DNA of 64,000 nucleotides from Cheiracanthium punctorium (Eukaryota > Arthropoda > Arachnida > Araneae > Cheiracanthiidae), in contig JAWZYV010014436.1 of the NCBI GenBank assembly GCA_038373885.1, forward strand, positions 96,285 through 160,284, in the 5' to 3' direction. Shown here one piece after another: positions 12,801-22,140 of the stretch. The translations under genes and the position numbers were made by a program. The notes below the pieces were generated by a model that searched no databases, was not told the origin of the DNA, and saw only the letters and a program-made list of their open reading frames with translations. Numbering within the stretch: position 1 is the stretch's first letter; every line of letters begins with the position of its first letter.

Positions 12801-15800
12801 AAAGGGTCATCCCATTGAATTTTTTCACTCCAGAGATCTTGAATGAGGCATTTTACTCTAATGGTGAAAGGTGAAATTAACCCTAAAGGGTCAAATATCT
12901 TCCCCACTGCTTGTAGTAGGAAGCGTTTTGTATTTTTATCTATGGAAACAAATTCCAATAGACTTCTAGTGTCCATAGTTAAATAATCTCGATGAGTGTC
13001 CCATGAAAGTCCCAAGACTTTTGTTTGATTTATGCCTAAGCTTACTGTTTCATGTAGAGGGTGTACATCGAAATTTTCTTTTTTCCATTGCTCCATTAAA
13101 GCAGCGTCATTACTAATCCATTTTCTGAGATCCATTCCAGCAGCTTCCATAATATTTTTTGCTCTTCGTGATGTTTGAAGTGCTTCTTCTAATTCATTAA
13201 CACCGGAAATAAGATCATCAACATAGAAACTTTTGTCTAAAAGTTCAACAGTATCAGGGAATTCATCTTTGTATTTTTCAATATGATGCCTGATCGTGGC
13301 TGCGAGTAGAAAAGGACTTGAACTGACACCAAAATTTACCCTATTGAAACGGTATACCTGTAGTTTGGGTCTTTTATGAACACGCGGTTCTTCATTACTC
13401 CACAGAAATCGAACAGCGTCTTTGTGCTCGTCAGCAAGACAAATTTGCAAAAAGGCTTGTTTAATGTCAGAACAAAGGGTTATTCTATTCAGTCTGAAAT
13501 TAATCAATATGTCTAAAAGATTTGGATTTAAGTTTATTCCTGGCCACAAACAATCATTTAACGAAAGTTCGTTATTTTGGTGGCTTCCTACGTCAAATAC
13601 AATTCTTGTTTTCGATGTTAAGCGTCCTTCTTTTCTCACAGCCTGATGAGGTAAATAATACAAAGGCCGTTCTCTAAACTCGTTATCTGTTATCTCAATC
13701 TTAACTTCTTCTATAATGCCCTGCTTTAAGTAATTGCGAATGATTTCACTGTACTGCCGATGTAATTCCGAATCACGACTAAATCTTCTCCATAAATTTT
13801 GAAACTGTTGTTTAGCTAAGGAATAATTATCAGATAGTTCTTCATAAGATTTTCTAAAGGGCAGTTGTACAACATAGCGTCCATTTTTATATTCAATAGT
13901 TTCATTAAAGATTTCAAGGGCTTGATCCTTTTTGTGAAGAACTGTTTCATCTCGAATTCCCAAACTTTCTAAATCAAAGAAAAGTTTCAATGTATCCTGC
14001 AGAGGGTCATCACTTAGAAAAAAACATTGTTCTTGTTTCTTAGTTTGCCTTTCATGAAGCTTGCCACATGCTATCCACCCAAATTCACTATCTTTAAAAA
14101 ATAACTCTTCGTTTACATTGTACGTATTATGTTTCAAAACTTTAAAAAATATATCAGCACTAAGCAAAGCATCCACCTCCTTAGCTTCATAAAATGATTT
14201 ATCAGCTAATTTTAAAAACTGCGGAATCTCTATATTTGAGATATCTAATGTTGCACACGGGGTAGGCCCTGTAATGCTATCAACGATTAAAAATTCAACT
14301 GGTTCACTGAAACTGCAATCTTCATTTGAAATAAATGTATTAAGCTTCCATTTTATGTTCTGTGATAAACATTAAGACCCGAAACAGGTGTTTTTATTTT
14401 TTCCCTTTTAATTCCCAAGTATCTGCTGCCCTTATCAGTCAAAACACAGTTATTAGATGCTGAATCTAATATGCAACGAATTTTAATTCTCTCCTTATTA
14501 GAGCAAAGCACATAAACACGGGCTGTCGAAAAGAGAATGGTTTTTGTCTTGTTTTCAGTAATCAAAGCAGAGTTAATATGCGTAGCTACATATGTTTCAC
14601 TATCACTAGCAGGCGGACTAGATTTATGGCTTTTCTCTTCGTGAGGGGGAGAATTCGCAGACCTATGCTTGGCATCGGAGCAAATTAAACTGCTATGTCT
14701 CGTACCGCATCGACACTTGAGTTGTGATAAACAAACCGATTTTTTATGGTTTTGCTTGAAACACAGATCACATAGCTTATGTGCGCGAACCAACTTCATT
14801 CTTTCTTCGATGCTTGAATTTAGGAACACATCGCAACGGTAAACTGGTTGGGTGTCATTTTTACATGTCACACAACTTTTATTTTTATTTTCTTTTATTA
14901 AAAGAGCTTTCGATTTATTAGAAGGGGAAAAATTCTTGTTCATATTAATTTTACTTCCGATTGAAACACTTCTATTTATGGATAGCAAAACTGATTCGCG
15001 CTGTTCTAAAAACGTAAGAAATTCTTCAAATGAGGGCACATTTTTAGATTTGTGTGACAATTCGAAATTTTTTCTAGATTCTTTGTCTAATTTCTGAACA
15101 AGAATATTAATGAAAAGAACATCAGATAAGTTATTTTGTTCATATTTTAATACTTTCAAAGCACGCAAATTCTTTTGCACGCAATCAATCATATTCCTAA
15201 TATCTTTAAAATTTTCATTTTGCATGCCTTCAAAATTTAAAATATTTTGAATATGAATAACAACAATAAGTCTTTCGTTATCATAGCGAGATTGTAATGA
15301 ACTATATAACGATTCAAAATTATCAAAGTTGCTTACCAGTTGTTTGGCTTCATATTTTAAGCAAGATCTCAGATAGTACAATTTCTGCGATTCGGTAAGT
15401 TGACCGTTATTTGTTATTAGTTCATCGAACTGAATTTTAAATGAACTAAATTCTTCGTATTTTCCTGAAAATTCAGGCAAAACTAATGGTGGAATCTTTG
15501 TTTTGATTTTGAAAATTTCTTCCGAATCATTTTCAGTCATTTTTACCTTGACCGCAGAATTTGTTTTCTTGTAAGAATCGAATAATATTTCTATTCTTAC
15601 CTCTAATTTATCCAAACGGTCTTCGCATTCATCAAGCTCACTGTTGACGGCTGTAAACTCCGTTTCCGGTAAGGCCGCTAATCCATAGTAGCTTGTTCGT
15701 AATGTCTCTAGCTGTTGTTGAAGCAAATTGACGTTTCGTAGTTTCACTCTCAAGACTGCTACCTCTTCTGGGGAAATGACATCCTTTAAAAAGTTTTCTA

Positions 15801-16458
15801 ATTTAGTTATCTTCCCTTTTAGAACAGTCTTGGAGTTGTTCAATGCCAATTTTTCTTTATCCATTATGGTTGCTCATTCGCTCGCGCTCGTCAGAGCCAG
15901 AAATGTTAGTATTATTTATTTAAATTCGACGGACTGCTGCTGCCAAGTAAATTTCAACTTTTTATTCTAGATTAAAATATTCTATGTACACGTTCTTATT
16001 TACAAGGCAGAAATTTGCACTTTGTCTTAATTGTGGGCTTCAATTAGATAGAACACTTTTTACCCACGTCTCATTCTCTTGCCGTGCAAAAGGCTTCTGG
16101 CTCTTCTCGCCAGTTGGCGAAAGCAGGGACCGTTCGTTGGCACACATGTGCCAACAGTTACATTAATGAAACATGATATATTCCTTACATTTTGTACTAT
16201 TTTTTAGTTTTCACAGCCTCTATGAATTCACCCTGACTCCTTTCATTTTTAGCTATTTCGTTGACTGAAATTCATTTCCCTGTCTTAAATATAACTCCCT
16301 CCTCTCTCTTTTTGCCTGAGGTTTAATGAAGTTAATTATTTTGCAGATGGAATTATCTTCAGATGTATTTTACAGTACTGTATCTACGATTTTTAGTATT
16401 TGTGGGCAGAGCTACTGAAGAAAGTGCATCTCAAGTATTGGAGTTAATGCAACAATAA
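883..16458 (+). CDS. ADCK5: ADCK5-like aarF/ABC1 atypical kinase, C-terminal four exons (partial gene)
   Basis: Coding exons are 883-1053, 2801-2984, 5364-5531 and 16347-16458 (stop TAA 16456-16458). Splice phases join without a break into about 210 residues; the 5' exons lie left of the window. The first exon reads FVRKGKNNKAEIVLLDHGLY. The DHG is the metal-binding motif that replaces DFG in the UbiB/ABC1 family, and VRKG(x)NKAE(I/L)VLLDHGLY is characteristic of ADCK5. Exon 2 carries EILMQRP and MAVIRSLPLPMLFVFR; exon 3 begins NINTVRSVIRTHGD, all as in vertebrate ADCK5. ADCK proteins are mitochondrial atypical kinases or ATPases linked to lipid and ubiquinone biology; the substrate of ADCK5 is not known. 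The intron after exon 2 has a GC donor. The last intron is about 10.8 kb and is filled with transposable elements. ADCK1 and ADCK2 fit less well. The identity is secure; the function comes from the family. Confidence 0.9.
1054..2800 (+). other. ADCK5 intron, no further gene seen
   Basis: Bounded by the donor GTTACT at 1054 and the acceptor TTCTTTAG ending at 2800. It is AT-rich with short open frames only. None has a family signature and I regard them as chance. Confidence 0.6.
2985..5363 (+). other. ADCK5 intron with GC-AG boundaries
   Basis: The donor is GCAAGT at 2985-2990, after exon bases TTTAG; the acceptor is CTCCAG ending at 5363. Joining AG to G restores the Arg codon before NINTVR. 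The next GT downstream (2989) would add AGG CAA, shift exon 3 out of frame and hit a stop soon after. The intron contains the foldback element at 3953-5012. Confidence 0.85.
3953..5012. mobile_element. Foldback (long inverted-repeat) element in ADCK5 intron
   Basis: The left arm, about 3953-4230, starts CAGGTGTTTCAAAATAGAG. It is matched in reverse complement by about 4740-5012, which ends CTATTTTGAAACACACGG. Matching blocks run through the arms, for example GATAGAAACA, ATATGACAAG, GGTCCCTCCTT-like and GTCTCTAAGTGAAAT. The arms are about 85-90% alike by eye. The middle part (about 4231-4739) has no coding capacity. This is a non-autonomous inverted-repeat DNA element or foldback; its superfamily is not determined. 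Confidence 0.75.
6165..7384. mobile_element. 1.2 kb terminal-inverted-repeat element without transposase
   Basis: The 26-bp ends are inverted: the left starts CGGGGATAATTCGGTTACC and the reverse complement of the right starts CGGGAGTAATTCAGTTACC, both continuing GGGTGTC (four mismatches). Sub-terminal GTCGCCAA/TTGGCGA motifs follow. It is inserted in the Helitron-like repeat, whose other copy (near 40610-40640) shows the uninterrupted sequence. The left border carries a short duplication, CCTTCAGAAATTATaTACGGGG twice (6128-6169). There is no open frame of note and the superfamily is unassigned. It contains the 75-bp tandem array. Confidence 0.75.
6640..7095 (+). repeat. 75-bp tandem repeat array, about 5-6 units
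   Basis: The marker AGTTAAAAAC (or a close variant) recurs at 6695, 6771, 6846, 6921, 6996 and 7071, so the period is 75-76 bp. Each unit carries CACTGGTTGC, AGTTTACATAGCTGTA and AATCCACTGAGG. Central units are almost identical and the outer ones are degenerate. The array lies inside the 6165-7384 element and is not coding. Confidence 0.9.
9903..9970. repeat. Short perfect hairpin
   Basis: ATTAACATTTATCCTTT (9919-9935) and its exact reverse complement (9940-9956) are separated by 4 nt. Flanks extend the pairing imperfectly (AATTAATAACTTG against GAAGTTAATAATT). It could be a miniature inverted-repeat element or a chance AT-rich palindrome. Confidence 0.7.
10435..10687 (-). repeat. 3' LTR of the BEL/Pao element
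   Basis: 253 bp and paired with 15904-16156. The adjacent - strand sequence just upstream (complement of 10688-10706) is purine-rich (AAGGCCGGGCGGGA) and could be the polypurine tract. Confidence 0.92.
10785..12503 (-). CDS. BEL/Pao RNase H remainder and integrase
   Basis: It begins in the RNase H domain (TDSKIVLLWIKG, FVANRVHEI, NPADFLSRG). The zinc-binding segment follows (RRLFHVGPQGLL ... CVTCFKC), then the DDE integrase core: ADLAGPF (first Asp), IYTDNATNFVGA (second Asp) and PPKSPHFGGLWEAGVKSVK (Glu). The C-terminal region, TPLSDDSDNFDVLTPGHFLIG, is typical of BEL/Pao. The domain is intact to about 10785. It belongs in the same polyprotein as the reverse transcriptase but in another frame. 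Confidence 0.9.
   Translation of the reverse strand, partial: KGEELKRSCLQYHRTDSKIVLLWIKGAKTRWKQFVANRVHEITKLTDPNSWYHCAGKENPADFLSRGMSADCLVTNSKWWTGAEFLTDPDFPQDFQPVVPELSLTENEKETVVQEEKKMLKTENNIETVLLNNDSCSIIDKLLELSNNYYKINHILSYIFRFIFNCRNKIKRVGPLTLQEMNEAETFIIKHEQRPLVDKKGFPSLANLSPFIDDKGIVRVGGRLENASVPYSPKHPAILPKGSKVSKIYFETLHRRLFHVGPQGLLNAVLLKFWPISGRSMARKTVHQCVTCFKCKPILSTQIMGNLPNDRVNMSPPFTITGADLAGPFLVKYKNQRKGILNKVYICVFICFSTKAIHLEILSDLTSDALIATLKRFISRRGKCSKIYTDNATNFVGANSKLKKFYKLINFPDATMANFFTSENIDWNFIPPKSPHFGGLWEAGVKSVKHHLKRTIGDFHFTYEEFETIVIQVEGILNSRPLTPLSDDSDNFDVLTPGHFLIGRPILAIPEPSLVDVNGNRLSRWQKITKVVQLIWKKWKSNYLTTLQSKSKWMVEKNNVEIGQICIFIVYI
12431..14380 (-). pseudogene. BEL/Pao reverse transcriptase and RNase H start (frame-broken pol)
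   Basis: The pol frame is open from about 14380 to 12431; coding signal before 14176 (FLIVDSITGP, IPQFLKLADKSFYEAKEVDAL) shows that no ATG is needed there. It contains the BEL-type linker (LPHQAVRKEGRLTSKTRIVF), palm motifs (SDIKQAFLQI, RFLW), FGVSSSPFLLAATI, and YVDD in FYVDDLISG as the catalytic box. DSFCDASQRAYGAAI and LSRLELLGALVAARL mark the start of RNase H. The frame then leaves the conserved reading near 12500, where EELKRSCLQYHRTDSKIVL continues in the next frame. The shift from gag-pro is equivalent to -1, and I see no clear slippery site. Either indels or programmed shifting could explain the first break; the second is more likely an indel. Confidence 0.88.
14353..15864 (-). CDS. 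BEL/Pao gag-protease region
   Basis: 503 residues starting at the ATG about 40 nt inside the 5' LTR. The N-terminal 110 residues look coiled-coil. Residues of about 115-300 resemble the gag-like domain of invertebrate Pao elements (LPEFSGKYEEFSSFKIQFDEL). A zinc-knuckle-like segment begins near residue 365 (CDLCFKQNHKKSVC) with more Cys/His after it. Near residue 467 comes the retroviral-type aspartic protease motif, read here as ILDSASNN; the usual triad is DSG or DTG, so the third residue is altered to Ala. The frame stops at 14353 soon after the protease motif, and the pol frame continues in another register. Confidence 0.9.
   Translation of the reverse strand: MDKEKLALNNSKTVLKGKITKLENFLKDVISPEEVAVLRVKLRNVNLLQQQLETLRTSYYGLAALPETEFTAVNSELDECEDRLDKLEVRIEILFDSYKKTNSAVKVKMTENDSEEIFKIKTKIPPLVLPEFSGKYEEFSSFKIQFDELITNNGQLTESQKLYYLRSCLKYEAKQLVSNFDNFESLYSSLQSRYDNERLIVVIHIQNILNFEGMQNENFKDIRNMIDCVQKNLRALKVLKYEQNNLSDVLFINILVQKLDKESRKNFELSHKSKNVPSFEEFLTFLEQRESVLLSINRSVSIGSKINMNKNFSPSNKSKALLIKENKNKSCVTCKNDTQPVYRCDVFLNSSIEERMKLVRAHKLCDLCFKQNHKKSVCLSQLKCRCGTRHSSLICSDAKHRSANSPPHEEKSHKSSPPASDSETYVATHINSALITENKTKTILFSTARVYVLCSNKERIKIRCILDSASNNCVLTDKGSRYLGIKREKIKTPVSGLNVYHRT
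15904..16156 (-). repeat. 5' LTR of the BEL/Pao element
   Basis: 253 bp, the first LTR in - strand sense. It carries AATAAA motifs on - near its far end (complement of TTTATT). The five differences from the other LTR include the CTGCTG/CCACTG change near the start and GTG/GCG near the end, as read on +. Confidence 0.92.
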
Positions 16459-16520
16459 TATGGTGCATTTCCTTTCTATGTACTATTTTCTTGTAAAAAA
16501 TATTTGTACATTTTAATAAA
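16459..16520 (+). other. ADCK5 3' UTR with polyadenylation signal
   Basis: AATAAA lies at 16515-16520, about 57 nt after the stop codon, in an AT-rich stretch. This is a plausible end of the ADCK5 transcript. Confidence 0.6.
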
Positions 16521-18931
16521 TATTATATAATTTATTGCCCAGCGTATTTTATTTTTTCAAACAGCCACGGAGATTTTCGTATTTATTTCAAGTTATTCTT
16601 CTTCAGTAAGACAAATTATGAAAAGTTGGTATTTACGTATTATCCCGGCGGTCATCCCTGCCAAATTATTTTTCCGTAAAATATGCTGACAAACTGTTGT
16701 CAATCGTATTCGGAACCATCAATAATTCCATGTGTCCGGCATTTATCTTGGCAAAAAATCACCCATCTTGGTGGACCTCTGGGATAATACGTGAGTACCG
16801 AACATTTTAACCAAATCTTTTCGCAACAGTTTTGGTACTTATTTTATACAAATTAGAATCTTTTGAACTTATTTAAAAACATGGTGGTTAAATAATAACC
16901 CTTTGTATGTGTACATGTTTTTCAAAAATTTAGATCCCCAATATTTAGTTAAGAAATGCAGACTCTTGTAATCCTTAAATTCATAAATTTGTAAAAAAAG
17001 TCTGACAGTAACAAGCATGATTTAAAAAAAAAAAAAAAAACTTCAAATTACTTCACTGAGATAGTCACTTTCTAGAAGATATGAAAATCCCTTTTCCAGG
17101 TTTTCCTGCCAAATTCCAGGATTTTTTGCAGGTGGGAAAACATTTTGAATTAAACTTATATATGATGCTCATGCAAATAAAATTGTGTAGTTTCACAATA
17201 AGAAATCATATGCAACTGTGTGTGCGAATAAAATAAAATTCATGCAAAAGTGTATATAAAATACTAATTTGCTTTAGCAAATTATAAACAAATCATGCAT
17301 TACATTTATGATTAGCTTTAAACTGATTAAAATAATAATCTTTTAAAAAGCATAAGAAAAGTCCTGAAATGTTGCTGATGAAAAATTAGATATACATTTC
17401 TAGAATATGTTATTTTAAGAAAAGGGAAAAATAAAGCTTAAAAATTTTGTCAAATATAAAAAAGATTACGCTCAGCACTTAAAACCAGTGATGCACACAA
17501 GGGAGGGCTCCAGAATCTGAACCCCTCTCAGAAGAGTTATTAACTGTGCTTTATTAAATCATCATGTAATTTTTTACATTTTAATACATTATAAGAATGA
17601 CATTTTTACTTTTTAGCAAGTAAGAAGTATATAAACTAGGATCGGCCGATAAGGAATTTTAACCAGCAAGCAATATCGATCCTTTACCTGTAAATTCATT
17701 TTTAAAAATTGCTGATATCAATGTTTTTAAGTGTTTTATAATCAATGCTCAATGTATACAACACTTATTTCTCTAGCTTCCATTTAAATTTCTTTCCTTT
17801 AAGCATTTGCAGATTTTCGAGATTGCAACACCTTTTTCTGAGTTTGGTCACTCTCTATTACCCTTATGCAATCAATGTTTTCCAGTATTGAAAGGAGGAG
17901 GGGTTCAAACATAAAATTTATCACATGATTGTTCGACACTTTTAGTACTAAAGACTGTTTTCCATCTCCTGAAATGTGTAAAAACCGATTTGAACATCTT
18001 TTTTTTTTTTTTTTTTTTTTTTTTTTGCCATTTTAAAATAGGAACATGAAATTTAAGTAAATCAATAGGTACATAAACATAAGTATGAAAAGGAGTAATC
18101 TTTGTTAAAATGACCTTCTTCTACAGTGATAACTCTCTTAAATGCATTCTGTACCGTACAATAATTTGCCCATCGAAGCAAAATTACCTTAGACCATCTT
18201 TCCGTTCCTGCATCCTAAATAATCATCCACACCAGTGATCCCTTTAATGATATTTTAACAGAGTTCGAATGTCTAATATACCTATAACCTGTGAATATTT
18301 ATTTAATATCCACAATTTAGGCTTCTTTTGAAGTAATCTAAAGGCAAAAACAAAAAATTATTAATTGAATACAGGTATTCTATTTTAAAGAATTTTTTAT
18401 TGTTTGACCTTTAGAGGGTGGGACTTCAGTTTCTTCTTCATGGGTGAGGCTATGAATATATTCATAAAATACAAAATAATAAAGCCACACCAAGCTCAAA
18501 ACTATACAGTAAATTAATTCTAAAGTATGTGGCAAATGAATGAATTAAAAATTTTAATTAATTAAAAAAAAGAATTTTAATTAATTTAATAAAAAAAAGA
18601 ATTTTAATTAATTAAAAAAAAAGAAGAAAATGAGCTGTGAAATTTTCTGAAAGAAAGCATTTTAAATTACTGTAAAGCACTGCTTATACGTTTCTCACTT
18701 ATAACAACTGTTACAGTTATGTGTAGTTTTTGTGCAAGTTCCGATTCATCCCTATTAATTTTGATGCAAAATATGCATCATTTATAAGGTGCTCAATATT
18801 GGTTATACATTGTTTTTCACCTTCCTAAACTTTGAAAATTTTGTGTCTCAGTCATTATTTTCTTATTTAGGGAGAAACATTTCCTAAGCAGAAGGTAAAA
18901 TCAAGGATGTAGTGAGAGTTGTATCTTTTAA
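16521..18931. other. Intergenic AT-rich DNA between ADCK5 and the TTAA element
   Basis: No gene seen. It holds a poly-T tract (about 17998-18026), a poly-A tract near 17023-17040, and a threefold direct repeat of GAATTTTAATTAATTAAAA-like units at about 18544-18630. Confidence 0.6.
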
Positions 18932-19050
18932 CCTCTTCAGACCCAACAAAAATCTCACATGTCAAATTAAAGAGCAATCTCATAGTTATTTAGAAATAAC
19001 CTATTACATAATTAAAATTTTTTATTTGGGAATACCTTATTCCCCCGTAC

Positions 19051-19092
19051 ACGATATATATTTCGGTTACACACATAACCATCTTCAGTCGT
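19051..19092 (-). ncRNA. Hammerhead-ribozyme-like motif, inverted Penelope copy
   Basis: An exact mirror of the motif at 23727-23768: on -, CTGAAGA is 19088-19082, GAAA is 19064-19061, and helix I pairs ACGA (19092-19089) with TCGT (19054-19051). It is identical in the core. Confidence 0.7.
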
Positions 19093-19106
19093 TTCTGGAT
19101 CTCTCA

Positions 19107-22043
19107 CTAATGGCGGCTTCTTTTTATATCTTCTTCGTTCTTCTTCTTGAAAGTTCGATGCATGGCGTCATCCCATGATTGGTCGATTGTATGAAGCGTA
19201 TCGTTGATGCTGCCCTCTGTCGTCAATATTTCTAAGCTCTCACGAATGTAGGCATATATACTATTTTTAAAGTTGGCTATTTTTTTAATATTTTTAAAAT
19301 CAATGGTAATGGGCTCTTTCAAAGCAAGGCGGGCTAGAGCGGTACTTTGTTTCTGGAGGTTAATGTCTTTAAAATGTTCGTTTTTTCGTTCTTTAATTTT
19401 CCTTTTTGTAACGCCGATGTAGCAATTTTCTTTATTAGTATCGTTTGACATAAAATTAATTTTATAGATCCCTGCGGTTTCGATGGGGTTGATTGGGTCT
19501 TTTTCCGATCTAATGCGCTGAAAGATTGTTTTATTAGGTTTAATTGGAATACGGAAGTTCTTTTTACTGGCGATATTAGAAAGTTTATTGGCTATCCCTC
19601 GGCTAAAGGGGATAGCGGTAGTAAAACGTGGTTTATCTTTTTGACGGTTGTCTATAACATTTAATTTACGTTGCCTAGCTTTGAAAACTTTCTCGAAAAT
19701 TTCTCGAGGGTAGTGGGCGTCTTGACATAGTTTCTTTATGAAAGCAATTTCTTTTTGAAGGAGGTCGTTGTTAGAACACACTTTGAAAGCGCGGTCGATA
19801 TAGGAACGAATAGCAGCAATTTTATAGTTGAAAGGGGTTTTAGATTTAAAATTTACTATATTAGTATTACAAGTAGGTTTTCGAAAAATGGTGGTCTCAA
19901 TGAGATTATTGTTTCTGGTTATGTTCACATCTAAGTAATTGAGGCTATTATTGATTTCTTTTTCGTATGTAAATTTAATGTTCGGGTCTATGGCATTAAG
20001 TTGATTGATCAAATTATTTTCTTCATTATTGTGGGTGGTAAGGATAGCGAAGATATCGTCGACATAGCGAAGCCAAAGTTTGATGGTATTATTGTGTGTC
20101 TGTTTAATCTGTTCTTCAAGGATTCTCATTTTCCAGTCGGCAATTATTCCGGATAAGGGGGAGCCCATGGGGACTCCTTTTATTTGTTGGTAGAGGTGAT
20201 TATTATATTGAAAATATGAGTTATTTAAAATTAGATTTATTGCACTAGTTAGGGTGTTAATTATGTCTATTGTGATGGAAATATCACATGTATTCCTGTT
20301 TTGCATTTTCTTTCATAAGTATTAATTTTACAATGTGTGTACTCCTGGTTCTTCCCCCCTTTTCCTTTTTAAAATGTTTTCCCCGGCTAGCCAGTTTTTT
20401 TGTGTGCTTCCAATATGGCGGCACGCTTGCACCACGTGTTCCTTCTTCAACAGTCACTGCGATTTTCGAGCATCTCGCCAACTCTTCATAATGAGGATCA
20501 TAAGCGCCACTGGCAATCCGGCCATCTCCTCCGCGGCAAAATATTTCATCATTCCCCGGATGACGTCAGGGGTTTTCTGCCCGCGCTTACCTTTGAACCA
20601 ATCGCGGCGCTTTCTCCTCCCTGCCTGTGACGTGTGCCCGGGGTTGCCGAGAAAAATTGGCGATGGCGAGCCGTCTGGAAAGAGCAAGACTTCACTTCAC
20701 CTTTTTTTTCACCCCGTAAGTTCGACACGCTAAGGAAGTGCTCCCCAACATGAACAACGTGGCCTTTTGCTGGAGGCGGCAGGAACAGTACCGTAGTAAA
20801 TGTTTTAGGACCGATAAGTCTCTGTTAGGCAAATAAGACACCCCTCCTTGTTAAATTACTTCGGTTTAAATTTTCAAAAATATACAAAGGTTGCAAGCTC
20901 CCCTTTTCTGTAGTATTTGGCCGAATTACATGGTGTGTGTGCCATTTTACCCTTTTGAAATACATCATGTATAATCTATCTCCTTCTTGAATAGAACCCC
21001 ATTGAATGTTCTTTTGTACTAATGTTAATGTACCGTACATTCTGCCAGTGAATAAAGTTCTCCTGTTAGTAAGTCTAGTTAGAGTGTTTGTCTTTCATGT
21101 GTGTTTCCCTTTTCTCTCACGGAAGATCTTCAAGCCCTGAACTACTGCTGGGGTAAGTCTTTGGTTTCCTTTCTTTTCATATCTTTTGTGGTCACCGAAT
21201 GTTGTATTTCTCGTAGGACTTTTTTCACAACGCCATGTGCTGCGGCTAGGCTGATCATAGGTCAATTATAGCATCTCCTTGGTCGCTCTTGCAACGCCCG
21301 AGTTTACGCTATATCTATATCTTTAAAACTACTTTGAATTTGTTTGTTAATAATTTGGTTCATTTCCTTAATATCTATTGACGGGTATAGATTTATAACA
21401 TCGAAACTTACCATAATATCGTTTTCATCAAGTTTATAATCACGGATGTTTTTAATGAAATCGTCGGTGGAAGTTAGAGTGCTGTTAGATGGGGGTATAA
21501 TTTCTTGCAGAATATCTTTCATATATTTTTCAAGAGTGTAGGTGGGGCCTTCACATTTGCTCACGATTGGGCGAAGGGAGGGGGGATTTTTATGATCTTT
21601 AAATTTAGCGAAAATCCGTGGGGCGAAATTAGCGGTATTGTTATAGTTCGGACCTTTCTGATCCGGCCAGGTACCATTTTTTATTAAAGTTTTTAGTTTA
21701 TTATTGATTTTCGTGGTGGGGTCTTTGGGAAGATGTAAAACGTTTAGACTATTGATGGTTTGTTCCATTTTTTCATGGTAATCTTTTTTATCTAGGATAA
21801 CAATCTTTCCTGTCTTGTCAGAGCTTAAGCAAACGATCGTGTTATTTTTCTTTAGGTCGCTGAGGCATTTACGGTCTTCATGATCTTTAACAGTAGTTTT
21901 AAGTTTTTTATTCATTTCTTGTTGGGCATGCATACGATAGCTTGTTTATCTGAGGGCGGTAATGAGATAATGCGGCCTCAATGCTCGCAACGGTATCGTT
22001 GATATCATTTTGTCATCAAGAATGAATTTGGACCTAGGTTAAG
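19107..22043 (-). pseudogene. Penelope-like reverse transcriptase/GIY-YIG copy split by an insertion
   Basis: The C-terminal part (20270-19107) carries GVPMGSPLSG, YVDD and the whole GIY-YIG domain. The N-terminal part (about 22043-21314) carries LNLGPN, SIEAALSHYRPQ, SSDKTGKIVILDKKDYH and SFDVINLYPSID. It reaches further upstream than the + copy. A 1.04 kb insertion (20271-21313) separates the parts inside ...KDID|INTLT... The frame also shifts between SIEAALSHYRPQINKL and the QQEMNKKLKTT stretch near 21935. Differences from the + copy are few (for example L/I in GSPxSG, E/D in EIFxKVF, A/V in WDDxMH). The copy is dead because of the insertion. Confidence 0.9.
20271..21313. mobile_element. 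1.04 kb insertion in the Penelope copy, possible solo LTR
   Basis: The + copy gives the exact empty site. Here TCTAT occurs on both sides (20266-20270 and 21314-21318), a 5-bp target duplication. The insert starts TGTGATGG and is more GC-rich than its surroundings at 20350-20800. It has AATAAAGTTC near 21050, and no coding frame I trust. A TG start, a 5-bp duplication and an internal polyadenylation signal suggest a solo LTR, but the end (CGCTATA) is not a canonical CA. A hAT-type 8-bp duplication (ATGTCTAT/ATATCTAT, one mismatch) is an alternative. Confidence 0.6.
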
Positions 22044-22140
22044 AGTGGCTTATTGCTAGATGAAAAAGAGTTAAGGAGGACAGAAATGAACTGATCATCA
22101 TATTAGTCTGAACTTGTTTATAGCATTATTATTCTCATCC

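Larger units (their letters stand above)
10435..16156 (-). mobile_element. BEL/Pao LTR retrotransposon, near full length, antisense in ADCK5 intron
   Basis: 253-bp LTRs (TGTTAG...CCAACA as read on +) lie at 10435-10687 and 15904-16156, flanked by the 5-bp target duplication GTTAC (10430-10434 and 16157-16161). They differ at five positions by eye (about 98% identity), so the insertion is fairly recent. The internal - strand order is gag, zinc knuckle, protease, reverse transcriptase, RNase H, integrase, which is the BEL/Pao order. A possible primer-binding site beginning TGG lies just inside the 5' LTR (15899-15882 on -). Two frame breaks (about 14380 and about 12500) split the polyprotein, so the copy is probably not autonomous. 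Confidence 0.93.

Noticed and set aside
14353..15864. An endogenous virus rather than a retrotransposon
   Set aside because: No envelope-like frame between integrase and the 3' LTR; the pol order and gag type are those of ordinary BEL/Pao elements.
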